Shown here one piece after another: positions 33,540 to 40,458 of a stretch of DNA of 43,532 bases (within the stretch, counting starts at the first letter, position 1; each line of letters opens with the position of its first letter). Both the position numbers and the translations under genes were made by a program. The notes under the pieces are model-generated. The model was not told the origin of the DNA. It ran no database searches and saw only the letters and a program-made list of their open reading frames with translations. The DNA is taken from positions 1 to 43,532 of IMG/VR virus record IMGVR_UViG_3300009505_000022. One strand, given 5' to 3'. The DNA is from a virus.

Positions 33540-34069
33540 ATTTTATTAGATAGGTGCAGTGTTTGGGTTATATGATATGATGAAGACGCACCCCCCCAGA
33601 GAAAACCGATTTTTTTTGCTCGACATTTCACGTTTTTTTTTCGTTGTTTCTGATTTTTTTAGCTTTTAGTTTAGGTAGGATCAGCCCTTACCACCACTAC
33701 GATTGTCGTAGGTTTTACCCTTGCATCAATCTGCGTGGAACTCCCAATCTAATGAAGGGGAACTACCTCCACATCCATAGGAACAGATACAAAAGAGAAC
33801 TAAATAACTTTAAACTCTTAAAGTATTGAGATGATTAGAGACATCTCATAACCTCTGTCCCTTCATCATATTGCCTAAACATTTAGAGATAATCAGCATC
33901 TCGCAATCCCTTTGTTAGTCTATGTTCAGACAAGTCAAGAACAAAAGACAATCACTCGAATGAAAATAACACAGATATTAGACAGATATTAGACGAATAT
34001 TCACTATATTGTCGTGGGAATAGTCCCATAACACGAGTAAAAACATAAATACTTGAAAATCACAGAATT
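33540..34069. other. Intergenic divergent control region with several hairpins and tandem repeats
   Basis: About 530 bases without a convincing gene between the leftward late block and the rightward early block. It holds a C7 run at about 33591, T-rich tracts, a perfect hairpin CTACGA-TTG-TCGTAG at 33697-33711, two related hairpins GAGATG...CATCTC (33828-33847) and GAGAT...ATCTC (33886-33902), an 11-base tandem repeat CAGATATTAGA twice at 33972-33993 followed by a weaker third copy, and a bulged hairpin TCGTGGGA/TCCC..CACGA at 34012-34036. A short 25-codon frame at 33752-33829 exists but lacks support. It may contain the early promoter, an ncRNA or the origin; none can be proved. Confidence 0.5.
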
Positions 34070-34246
34070 ATGAAGAAAAACAAGATTACAAAAGAGTTCA
34101 AGGCTTGGTTAAAAAGCGACAATGTCATTGAACTATCGAAAGATGGAGTATCATTTTGGGCAAGTCAAGATGCTCAATACCGAAACAAGTTGTACACTAG
34201 GCAAGATGCTTGGAACTACTATCAGAAAGAATTTATTAATCAGTAA
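34070..34246 (+). CDS. Hypothetical early protein, 58 aa
   Basis: A 58-residue protein (MKKNKITKEFKAWLKSDNVI start, ends AWNYYQKEFINQ), basic and helical. It is the first gene of the rightward early block. The preceding bases, AATCACAGAATT, are a variant of the leader seen before later genes in the block. No function recognised. Confidence 0.6.
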   Translation: MKKNKITKEFKAWLKSDNVIELSKDGVSFWASQDAQYRNKLYTRQDAWNYYQKEFINQ

Positions 34247-34259
34247 ACCAATTAGAACT

Positions 34260-34433
34260 ATGAACAGAATACTCAAACACATTGTATTGCCGAGTGGATT
34301 ACACGCAATACAGACAAGGCAAGATGGTAGTGATATCATCAGAACAGAAATCTTCACTGAAGAGGAATACCAACACTTTACGTGGTGGAACAGAACTAAA
34401 TTTAAACTTAACCTTTTAACCTTAAACAACTAG
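34260..34433 (+). CDS. Hypothetical early protein, 57 aa
   Basis: A 57-residue protein (MNRILKHIVLPSGLHAIQTR start; ends KFKLNLLTLNN). The start at 34260 was chosen over an upstream ATG at 34122 because the leader ACCAATTAGAACT lies directly before it and because the upstream part overlaps the previous gene. The C-terminal LNN comes from the leader of the next gene. Unknown function. Confidence 0.6.
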   Translation: MNRILKHIVLPSGLHAIQTRQDGSDIIRTEIFTEEEYQHFTWWNRTKFKLNLLTLNN

Positions 34434-34437
34434 AATT

Positions 34438-34701
34438 ATGAGAAACATTTATAACATTTACGGCTATGACCTAAAGAACGGATTTTGCTTTGAGAACATT
34501 GACTTTTCAAGCAAGAAAACTGCACTAGATTCACTTGCATACATCCGAGAACATTGGATGAAAAAGTTAGACTTATCTTCAGCAAATGTGCTGAACATCG
34601 GAACTACAGAAGATGAACAATTTGTAGTGGAGATTGACAATAGGGTAAGACTTACTCTTACGAAGAAACCAATTTATACACAAGTAGTAAAATACGTTTA
34701 A
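34438..34701 (+). CDS. Hypothetical early protein, 87 aa
   Basis: An 87-residue protein (MRNIYNIYGYDLKNGFCFEN start) with alternating hydrophobic pattern (FSSKKTALDSLAYIREHWMK), of mixed alpha-beta character. Preceded by AACAACTAGAATT. Ends 20 bases before the leader of the next gene. Unknown function. Confidence 0.6.
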   Translation: MRNIYNIYGYDLKNGFCFENIDFSSKKTALDSLAYIREHWMKKLDLSSANVLNIGTTEDEQFVVEIDNRVRLTLTKKPIYTQVVKYV

Positions 34702-34721
34702 CCATTAAAACAATTAGAATT

Positions 34722-35294
34722 ATGAAGACAATTAAGCAATCAGTATTTAGAGAATTATCGAATAAATTTAGTGGCAATGAGTTCACTAGAAAAGACATCC
34801 AAAAAGCCGTTTGGAATGCTCAAGGATTTAACGCAGATGAGTTTACCTACAGACAAGGGTACTACGGCATCAACATCAAGAGTTGGAACGACTATGAACG
34901 TCTAATTGAAAGGCAATCAAGAGGTCGCTACAAGTTGACTAAAGTCGGCAAGAAGTTCGCTACTTGCAGTTATGAAGATGGAGTTGCTTTGATACGTGAG
35001 AACAACAAAAAACTACTTGCAGAACGTCAAGCTAAAAGAGAGGCAAACAGATTCGCCTTACCACCTCATATACTCCACGCAGACAAGTTCCAACATTTGA
35101 GTGGACTGACCATCACTAGAGTTCGTTATATGACTCCTAAAGAGGTGGAGCATTTAGGTTGGTACAAGAGTTCCATAGTCTTTGAAATGAGTGATGGAAG
35201 TTTATTGTTTCCACAGATGGATGATGAAGGAAATGATGGTGGAGCAATGTCACATATTACTGAACAAGGGATGGATACAATCTACACGATTTAG
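34722..35294 (+). CDS. Predicted DNA-binding protein with conserved phage C-terminal domain, 190 aa
   Basis: A 190-residue protein. The N-terminal 80 residues look like a winged helix (FTRKDIQKAVWNAQGFNADE, then SRGRYKLTKVGKKFATCSYE). The C-terminal part (about 115-185) carries LTITRVRYMTPKEVEHLGWY and a MSDGSLLFPQMDDEGNDGGA end, a segment I know as a widespread conserved phage module of unknown function (MT-x-x-E ... GW ... DDEGNxxG). A leader motif precedes the start. Confidence 0.6.
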   Translation: MKTIKQSVFRELSNKFSGNEFTRKDIQKAVWNAQGFNADEFTYRQGYYGINIKSWNDYERLIERQSRGRYKLTKVGKKFATCSYEDGVALIRENNKKLLAERQAKREANRFALPPHILHADKFQHLSGLTITRVRYMTPKEVEHLGWYKSSIVFEMSDGSLLFPQMDDEGNDGGAMSHITEQGMDTIYTI

Positions 35295-35304
35295 TCCTTC
35301 AAAA

Positions 35305-35378
35305 CACCAATTTCCAGTATTCGCCTCACTATGAAAATAGTGGGGTTTTGGTGGTGAAAGCAATGAAGTTTTCACTTA
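35305..35378 (+). ncRNA. Structured RNA element, copy 1 (GAAA-loop hairpin + TTTTGGTGGT + second hairpin)
   Basis: Stem A, CCTCACTAT/ATAGTGGGG (35324-35345), nine pairs with a GAAA tetraloop, followed by TTTTGGTGGT (35346-35355) and stem B, GTGAAA/TTTCAC (about 35355-35376), then the leader motif of the next gene. In copy 1 an upstream CACCAA (35305-35310) can pair with TTGGTG inside the linker. The same arrangement recurs at 36610-36660 with different stem sequences. Confidence 0.6.
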
Positions 35379-35393
35379 AAAACAATTAGAAAA

Positions 35394-35621
35394 ATGAGTA
35401 AAAATTTAAACAACGACCAACGGATCAAACGAGGTCACAAAGACGTAAAAGGTCTTGGAACACTAGCATCAACTATCCTAGTAATTGAGTTGCAACAACT
35501 CATCGAGCAGAGGGTAAAAGAGGTGCAAAAAATCAAGAGTGGAACACGAGTAAATCCATTCGTATCAAACCAAGCCGTAGTGCAAGTATTAGAAACATTT
35601 ATTAACCCAATTAACAATTAG
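35394..35621 (+). CDS. Hypothetical early protein, 75 aa
   Basis: A 75-residue protein (MSKNLNNDQRIKRGHKDVKG start) with a helical core (ASTILVIELQQLIEQRVKEV). It is preceded by the structured RNA element and by the leader AACAATTAGAAAA, so its expression may be regulated by that RNA. Ends in PINN, from the next leader. Unknown function. Confidence 0.6.
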   Translation: MSKNLNNDQRIKRGHKDVKGLGTLASTILVIELQQLIEQRVKEVQKIKSGTRVNPFVSNQAVVQVLETFINPINN

Positions 35622-35625
35622 AATT

Positions 35626-36021
35626 ATGACTACAGAACAAATTTTAGAACAACTACACGACAAAACGATTCACGCAATCCAAGTTGAACTGCTTGAGATT
35701 CTTCAAGCCAATGACCTTGCAAATAATGACAAGGCATTAAACGAAACCGACTACGAGTTTATGAATATGCTACTAACAAAGTTCTTCAACAAAACACACT
35801 ATCAGAAGGCTTACTATCTTTTTGGAGATGGTGCAGTTCAGATATTTGATGATGAAGGAGTAGATGCCTTAATTGAGGCTTACGAAGACAACGAAGTTGG
35901 ATACCTTACTTATTGCTTTGACCAAAGCAAAGATACACCTACAGACCTCTTGTATGAGGCTCAAGGGATGAACGACTTTTCCGTAATAACTGAAGAAGAA
36001 TATAATAAATTAAATCAATAG
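35626..36021 (+). CDS. Hypothetical acidic early protein, 131 aa
   Basis: A 131-residue, strongly acidic protein (MTTEQILEQLHDKTIHAIQV start; then YLFGDGAVQIFDDEGVDALI). Helical N-terminus. Acidic early proteins can mimic DNA or sequester host factors; this is only a thought. Preceded by AACAATTAGAATT. No family recognised. Confidence 0.6.
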   Translation: MTTEQILEQLHDKTIHAIQVELLEILQANDLANNDKALNETDYEFMNMLLTKFFNKTHYQKAYYLFGDGAVQIFDDEGVDALIEAYEDNEVGYLTYCFDQSKDTPTDLLYEAQGMNDFSVITEEEYNKLNQ

Positions 36022-36026
36022 AAATT

Positions 36027-36335
36027 ATGACCACAAAAATCAAATTAAGAAGTGGATTTCCACAAGGATATCTACCACAAGGAATTACCTACAAGAACTA
36101 CACAATGCTTGTAGCAATCGCTAACTATTCTGACAACGGCTCTTGTTGTGGAACGGCTCACACTCTCATCGAAGAGGTTGCATCCATAGAACGCAAGGAG
36201 CAACTTGTAGATGGGTTAGGAGGCTTTATGACTGCAATTTGCAGAGGCACGTTTACAGAGGCTTGGAAAAGAGCAGACCACTCTAATCGCAAGGCACTAA
36301 TCGAGGGACTAACTAATAACGAGATAGAGCTATGA
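36027..36335 (+). CDS. Hypothetical early protein with Cys pair, 102 aa
   Basis: A 102-residue protein (MTTKIKLRSGFPQGYLPQGI start). It contains a DNGSCCGTAHT segment and a basic helix (RADHSNRKALIEGL). Preceded by a variant leader AATCAATAGAAATT and overlapped by the next gene (ATGA). Unknown function. Confidence 0.55.
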   Translation: MTTKIKLRSGFPQGYLPQGITYKNYTMLVAIANYSDNGSCCGTAHTLIEEVASIERKEQLVDGLGGFMTAICRGTFTEAWKRADHSNRKALIEGLTNNEIEL

Positions 36336-36583
36336 TACAGACATATAGAGAGTTTATAGATGCTGACACACGAGCAGAGGGTCTTACGATACCATTTCGT
36401 GATGTTTATGCGATACTTGAAACCAAGTGGAGTGACGTAGAAGAACATTGTTTTAGGCTACGAGGCAATGAGAGGTGCAGTTACGAGGATAGGCTTGAAC
36501 ACACACTTGAACTATTAAGTAAAGACAAGTGGCTATTGTACCTTGACAAGTATGGTAACATTTATAGTGGAGTAATAATGTAG
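36332..36583 (+). CDS. Hypothetical early protein, 83 aa
   Basis: An 83-residue protein (MIQTYREFIDADTRAEGLTI start), with a mixed fold and aromatic C-terminus (YLDKYGNIYSGVIM). Its ATG overlaps the previous TGA, so it is translated by coupling and has no own leader motif. Unknown function. Confidence 0.55.
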   Translation: MIQTYREFIDADTRAEGLTIPFRDVYAILETKWSDVEEHCFRLRGNERCSYEDRLEHTLELLSKDKWLLYLDKYGNIYSGVIM

Positions 36584-36609
36584 AATAACAACCTCAACCT
36601 CATCAAATG

Positions 36610-36660
36610 CCTTGCACAGAAATGTGCGAGGTTTTGGTGGTACAAGGCGATATTGCCTTG
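36610..36660 (+). ncRNA. Structured RNA element, copy 2
   Basis: Stem A, CCTTGCACA/TGTGCGAGG (36610-36631), nine pairs with a GAAA tetraloop and one T-G wobble; then TTTTGGTGGT (36632-36641); then stem B, CAAGGC/GCCTTG (36643-36660). Same order as at 35305-35378 while both stems have changed on both arms, which is compensatory support for real structure. GCCTTG also occurs in the 5' arm of stem A, so stem B's 5' arm could swap partners. A leader motif and a gene start follow. Confidence 0.65.
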
Positions 36661-36680
36661 CATTTAAAACAATTAGAACG

Positions 36681-36857
36681 ATGGCAAAAGCAATCACAGA
36701 TTACACCTTAGATGGTAATGGAACGCTGACAACATTTGTCGGTAAAGAAGTACACAATGTTATGTATAATGTAGATACCTTTTTTGAGGCTCAGATGCAT
36801 ATCAGCGAACAGAACAACGAACTATTTAACAAACATTTATTAACCTTAAACAATTAG
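36681..36857 (+). CDS. Hypothetical early protein, 58 aa
   Basis: A 58-residue protein (MAKAITDYTLDGNGTLTTFV start; ends LNN). The start at 36681 was chosen because AACAATTAGAACG directly precedes it; an upstream ATG at 36612 would run through the structured RNA. Unknown function. Confidence 0.55.
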   Translation: MAKAITDYTLDGNGTLTTFVGKEVHNVMYNVDTFFEAQMHISEQNNELFNKHLLTLNN

Positions 36858-36861
36858 AATT

Positions 36862-37200
36862 ATGAAGAATTATTATCGAGAATTACGACACAATCCACCA
36901 ACACTAGAGGTGGTAAAAAATCCAAAGAGAGTGACACTAAAAATGGTTGCGTGTATGTGCGACAATCGTTCAGAAATCAAGTTTATAAAGACAGAAGATT
37001 TTTGGAGGGTATGGTCAGTTCTTCCGAGTGGAATGGGCAACGCAATGAGCAACTATCAGTTCGGTTGTGGTGCAACTGGAGGTGGCTTTAAAGCTAGTGC
37101 TGACGACCTATGTTGGATGGCTCTAGAAGGCGATTGGGATGGAATCCTAAAGACCATTAATAGTGGAACTGCCGTAATAGAAAAAGTAAGAAGTTTATAA
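36862..37200 (+). CDS. Hypothetical early protein with Cys-rich loop, 112 aa
   Basis: A 112-residue protein (MKNYYRELRHNPPTLEVVKN start) with a Gly/Asn loop (SGMGNAMSNYQFGCGATGG) and aromatic residues. Preceded by AACAATTAGAATT. Unknown function. Confidence 0.55.
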   Translation: MKNYYRELRHNPPTLEVVKNPKRVTLKMVACMCDNRSEIKFIKTEDFWRVWSVLPSGMGNAMSNYQFGCGATGGGFKASADDLCWMALEGDWDGILKTINSGTAVIEKVRSL

Positions 37201-37220
37201 CCATTAAAACAATTAGAAAA

Positions 37221-37463
37221 ATGAAGACACAAAATTTAACATATGTCAATGAAGAAAATGAACAAGTAGGTTTGTTTCTTCTCAATACTCTAGAAGGTAA
37301 AAAAATATGGAGTATGAGCCAAACAAGTGATGAATTAGAATCTCTAGTTAGGAAATACCACAGAAAGAATGGTATTACTAATTGGAAATTTGCAGACAAC
37401 TATGACGAAGGTATAGATTGGGTTTGCTTTGGAGATTTATTTAACAATTTAAAAAACAATTAG
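37221..37463 (+). CDS. Hypothetical early protein, 80 aa
   Basis: An 80-residue protein (MKTQNLTYVNEENEQVGLFL start; ends LKNN, from the next leader). A mixed alpha-beta pattern. Preceded by AACAATTAGAAAA. Unknown function. Confidence 0.55.
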   Translation: MKTQNLTYVNEENEQVGLFLLNTLEGKKIWSMSQTSDELESLVRKYHRKNGITNWKFADNYDEGIDWVCFGDLFNNLKNN

Positions 37464-37467
37464 AAAG

Positions 37468-37821
37468 ATGAAACAGATTATTAGAAAAAATGACATCCAA
37501 TCAAGATTGGAATCAAGAGAATGTACAATAGTAGAAGTAAACCACATATGGCATCAGCCATCAGACCGATGGATATACATCGAGAAACACGAAGATAATT
37601 GGATTGGCTTAAACTTTATGCAAGGCGATGAGTACGAACTATTCAAGGAAGAATACTGCATTGAAGATAGGGCATTAAGTACGTTCTTTGATGAGATGAA
37701 AAATGATGAACTACCTTTTGATCTTCAACTCGAAAAAGATGGAGATGTGGAATACATCGATAAAATCATATGGATATTTTATAAAGCAAAGGCAAGTATA
37801 CTTAACTTTTCAAGCCTATGA
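37468..37821 (+). CDS. Hypothetical early protein, 117 aa
   Basis: A 117-residue protein (MKQIIRKNDIQSRLESRECT start), acidic with several Trp (NHIWHQPSDRWIYIEKHEDN). Preceded by AACAATTAGAAAG and overlapped by the next gene (ATGA). Unknown function. Confidence 0.55.
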   Translation: MKQIIRKNDIQSRLESRECTIVEVNHIWHQPSDRWIYIEKHEDNWIGLNFMQGDEYELFKEEYCIEDRALSTFFDEMKNDELPFDLQLEKDGDVEYIDKIIWIFYKAKASILNFSSL

Positions 37822-37967
37822 AAGCTACCTTAAAATTTAGAACAGAGAGAGCAAACGATTGGTACGTTACCAAAGAGTTTGCTGACGAGAAACATATGGA
37901 TAATTTCATCAACTACATCTGTAGGACAAAGTTTGGATACTCTTTAGATGAGGTCTTTCTAGACTAA
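37818..37967 (+). CDS. Small early protein, 49 aa
   Basis: A 49-residue protein (MKATLKFRTERANDWYVTKE start; ends YSLDEVFLD). Its ATG overlaps the TGA of the preceding gene as ATGA, which supports it being translated. Unknown function. The structured RNA begins 5 bases after its stop. Confidence 0.5.
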   Translation: MKATLKFRTERANDWYVTKEFADEKHMDNFINYICRTKFGYSLDEVFLD

Positions 37968-37972
37968 AAAAA

Positions 37973-38017
37973 GTGGGATGCGTAGACGCACTTGTATGGA
38001 GCAAAACCATATCCCAC
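37973..38017 (+). ncRNA. Three-way-junction-like structured RNA
   Basis: Outer stem GTGGGAT/ATCCCAC (37973-37979 with 38011-38017) encloses two hairpins, GCGT/ACGC and ATGG/CCAT (loop AGCAAAA). It follows the stop of the 49-aa gene. The sequence to 38065 has a GGA-TAAAG-TCC hairpin and a CCC/GGG pair. No T run follows, so it is not a normal terminator. It is too small for a tRNA. Family unknown. Confidence 0.55.
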
Positions 38018-38065
38018 ATCTAACTAGGATAAAGTCCCTTCCGACTAAAATGGGCGATTTAAATT

Positions 38066-38374
38066 ATGGAAAGCAATAAACTTATTGCAGAATTTATGGG
38101 GCTTGATTCATTCAAGGATTCATTAGCCTCACTACATCAAGGAAAGATAAACGTAGATGTAGATGTGTATGAACAAGCACAATACCACACCTCTTGGGAT
38201 TGGCTTATGCCAGTAGTTCAAAAGATAGAAAGTTTGGGGTACGTATTCACTATACAAGGAGGTAAGGCAGAATATAATGAAATGATAAGTAAACCTAAAA
38301 TCTTTATAGCAAAAGACAAAATGTCGTCTACGTATAAAGCAGTAGTTAAATTTATTAATCAATTAAACAATTAG
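38066..38374 (+). CDS. Phage ABA-sandwich-type protein, 102 aa (copy 1)
   Basis: A 102-residue protein with NKLIAEFMG at the start, YHTSWDWLMPVVQKIE in the middle and YKAVVKFINQLNN at the end. This order is what I recall of the phage ABA sandwich domain, found in Bacteroidota phages with unknown role. A second copy follows at 38507 with long stretches of identical DNA, so one arose by duplication. The leader is short and lacks the usual motif. Confidence 0.65.
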   Translation: MESNKLIAEFMGLDSFKDSLASLHQGKINVDVDVYEQAQYHTSWDWLMPVVQKIESLGYVFTIQGGKAEYNEMISKPKIFIAKDKMSSTYKAVVKFINQLNN

Positions 38375-38379
38375 AAATT

Positions 38380-38502
38380 ATGAGTAAAAAAGAATTAATT
38401 AAAAAAATTGAATGGATTATAGAAGGTTTGGAAGTAGGAGATAATATTTTCAAAGTAGTCCAAGATATAGATAAATTAATAAAAGAAGAGAAAAACCAAT
38501 AA
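38380..38502 (+). CDS. Small early protein, 40 aa
   Basis: A 40-residue Lys/Glu/Ile-rich helix (MSKKELIKKIEWIIEGLEVG start; ends IKEEKNQ). It lies between the two ABA-sandwich copies and has the full leader AACAATTAGAAATT before its start, which makes translation likely. Coiled-coil-like. Function unknown. Confidence 0.55.
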   Translation: MSKKELIKKIEWIIEGLEVGDNIFKVVQDIDKLIKEEKNQ

Positions 38503-38506
38503 GATT

Positions 38507-38863
38507 ATGAACACACAAGAAAACAATAAACTTATTGCAGAATTTATGGGTGGTATACCATCAAGTGTACCAAATTTAATTAACCTACCACAAACAATAG
38601 GGGAATCAAGAATCCTTTGCGTAAAAGGAAGTGAGGGTTTACCAAGTGGTACTTATGCCGTTAAAAGAATTAATGATTTAAAATATCATTTCTCTTGGGA
38701 TTGGCTTATGCCAGTAGTTGAGCAATGTTTAATAGGCGAAGCCGAAGTAAGCGAAGAAATCTCTAAAACTACAATTACAAACATATACGAGGGTATTTGT
38801 AGTCAAGATATATCAGCTACTTATAAATCAGTAGTTAAATTTATTAATCAATTAAACAATTAG
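38507..38863 (+). CDS. Phage ABA-sandwich-type protein, 118 aa (copy 2)
   Basis: A 118-residue paralogue of the gene at 38066: NKLIAEFMG at the start, YHFSWDWLMPVVEQ in the middle, YKSVVKFINQLNN at the end. Between them it has a longer Gly/Pro insertion (LPQTIGESRILCVKGSEGLP). The ends are almost identical in DNA to copy 1, the middle differs, so selection or recombination has changed the variable part. Leader variant AACCAATAAGATT. Confidence 0.65.
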   Translation: MNTQENNKLIAEFMGGIPSSVPNLINLPQTIGESRILCVKGSEGLPSGTYAVKRINDLKYHFSWDWLMPVVEQCLIGEAEVSEEISKTTITNIYEGICSQDISATYKSVVKFINQLNN

Positions 38864-38868
38864 AAATT

Positions 38869-39177
38869 ATGAGTGAAATGGAACAAGAAAAAATCGTAAG
38901 CCTCAATGCAGACAAAGCTATTCGTAGAGCATTGGACATCCAAGAGGCTAAAGACCTTCTAAAGAGAGAAGGATTCTGTGTGGACAACCTTTGGCATATA
39001 GACGATATACAACAAAATTATCATTGTGAAGATGATGAGGCAATGGAAGTGTTAGAAATAGTTTGTGCAAATGACTATATAGTAAGTCAAACGTTTGATG
39101 CTATAGATATGTATATTGAGTGCAATACAGAACAAGGAGAGTTTAAACCAAAAACCAACTCAAGACATGGAGAATAA
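38869..39177 (+). CDS. Hypothetical acidic early protein, 102 aa
   Basis: A 102-residue protein (MSEMEQEKIVSLNADKAIRR start) with a helical acidic body (DDIQQNYHCEDDEAMEVLEI). It overlaps the next methyltransferase-like gene by 11 bases. Leader AACAATTAGAAATT. Unknown function. Confidence 0.55.
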   Translation: MSEMEQEKIVSLNADKAIRRALDIQEAKDLLKREGFCVDNLWHIDDIQQNYHCEDDEAMEVLEIVCANDYIVSQTFDAIDMYIECNTEQGEFKPKTNSRHGE

Positions 39178-39820
39178 ACTATTAGAATTATTCGCAGGTT
39201 CTAGAAGTGTTGGCAAAGAGGCAGAGAAGTTAGGATACGAAGTATTTTCGTCTGACATCAATGAGTTCGATGGGATTGATTACGCAGTTGACATCAACAA
39301 TTTTGATGTATCAAGAGTGCCATTCATCCCATCAGTCATATGGGCATCTCCACCTTGTACATATTTCTCTGTTGCTAGTATTGGCAAACATTGGAATAAA
39401 GACCACACACCGAAGTCAGAGAACGCACTTAAAGGTGTGGAGTATGTTCAGTCTACCTTGAATATAATTGAACACTTTAAAAGGCTTAATCCAAGCCTAA
39501 AGTTTTTTATAGAGAATCCTAGAGGAAAGCTACGCAAATTAAGTGTGGTCCAGGCGTTGCCAAGAACAACGATATGGTACTGCACCTATGGAGATTCTAG
39601 GGCAAAACCCACAGACATTTGGAGCAACTTTATCTACGGATTGGATAATCCAAACGGATGGATTCCAAGAGCAGAATGTCACAATGGTAACAAGAATTGC
39701 CATCACGAGTCTGCACCGAGAGGAAGTCAAAGTGGAACTCAAGGTCGGAAGGGTAACTACGAAAGGTCGAAGATACCATCAGAACTATGCAAGGAAGTAA
39801 TGTTAAAATGTAAACTATGA
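39167..39820 (+). CDS. Atypical cytosine-C5 DNA methyltransferase-like protein
   Basis: A 217-residue protein (MENKLLELFAGSRSVGKEAE start). Motif I LELFAGSRSVG binds AdoMet; motif IV reads SPPCTYFSVA with the catalytic Cys (the usual form is PPCQxFS); motif VI is IENPRG (usual ENV). Sequence between 150 and 210 may form a small target-recognition part. The start at 39167 gives the expected N-terminus; an earlier one at 39116 adds residues overlapping the previous gene. It may protect phage DNA from host enzymes. The partner gene follows with ATGA overlap. Confidence 0.7.
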   Translation: MENKLLELFAGSRSVGKEAEKLGYEVFSSDINEFDGIDYAVDINNFDVSRVPFIPSVIWASPPCTYFSVASIGKHWNKDHTPKSENALKGVEYVQSTLNIIEHFKRLNPSLKFFIENPRGKLRKLSVVQALPRTTIWYCTYGDSRAKPTDIWSNFIYGLDNPNGWIPRAECHNGNKNCHHESAPRGSQSGTQGRKGNYERSKIPSELCKEVMLKCKL

Positions 39821-40458
39821 AGATACTAGTAGGATGTGAGGAATCACAAGCCGTAACCATAGAGTTACGCAAGTTAGGTCACGAGGCATTCAGTTGCGAT
39901 GTGATGGAGAGTAGTGGAGGATATCCACAATGGCACATACAAGGCGATTTATTAAAGGAGTTGCACAAGGGTTGGGATATGCTTATTGCATTCCCACCTT
40001 GCACTCATTTAGCCGTTAGTGGTGCTAGACATTTTGAGCAGAAGATTAAGGATGGTAGGCAACAACAAGGTATAGACTTTTTTATGGAGATGATTAACGC
40101 ACCCATAGATAAGATATGCGTAGAAAATCCTATTGGAATTATGAGTACAAAGTACCGAAAGCCTAGCCAAATAATCCAACCTTATATGTTTGGGGACAAG
40201 GCTCAAAAAAGCACTTGTTTATGGTTAAAAAACCTACCTCTACTTGTTCCAACGAATATTGTAGAAAAAGGCGAGTTCATAGAATTCGTTAGTAAAAAGG
40301 GAGTCAAGAAAAGGCAACCGAAGTGGTACTTTGATGCACTAAAGAATTCAAAAAATGCATCGGAGAGATCAAAGCTACGAAGTAAAACGTTCAAGGGAAT
40401 AGCCAAAGCTATGGCTACCCAATTTACAATTATTAACCAAAAACAATTAGAATTATGA
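39817..40458 (+). CDS. Second methyltransferase-like protein with PPCT and ENP motifs
   Basis: A 213-residue protein (MKILVGCEESQAVTIELRKL start). It has an AFPPCTHLAVSGARHF loop matching motif IV and a CVENPIGIMSTKY segment matching motif VI, but motif I is degenerate (ILVGCEESQAV). It ends in a basic helix. This is a common phage family annotated as DNA cytosine methyltransferase-like; the activity is uncertain. The overlapping ATGA with the preceding MTase suggests that both act together, perhaps as subunits or with different targets. Confidence 0.6.
   Translation: MKILVGCEESQAVTIELRKLGHEAFSCDVMESSGGYPQWHIQGDLLKELHKGWDMLIAFPPCTHLAVSGARHFEQKIKDGRQQQGIDFFMEMINAPIDKICVENPIGIMSTKYRKPSQIIQPYMFGDKAQKSTCLWLKNLPLLVPTNIVEKGEFIEFVSKKGVKKRQPKWYFDALKNSKNASERSKLRSKTFKGIAKAMATQFTIINQKQLEL

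Noticed and set aside
33644-33829. 61-codon ORF from TTG
   Set aside because: Odd composition, no leader, crosses several hairpins.
34122-34259. Longer start of the 57-aa gene
   Set aside because: It overlaps the 58-aa gene in another frame, and the leader motif marks 34260.
36612-36680. Longer start of the 58-aa gene
   Set aside because: It runs through the structured RNA; the leader motif marks 36681.
37973-38017. tRNA or hammerhead ribozyme
   Set aside because: Only 45 bases, no anticodon or T arms; no CUGANGA or GAAA core at the needed places.
39116-39166. Longer start of the methyltransferase-like gene
   Set aside because: It lies inside the previous gene; the family N-terminus begins at 39167.
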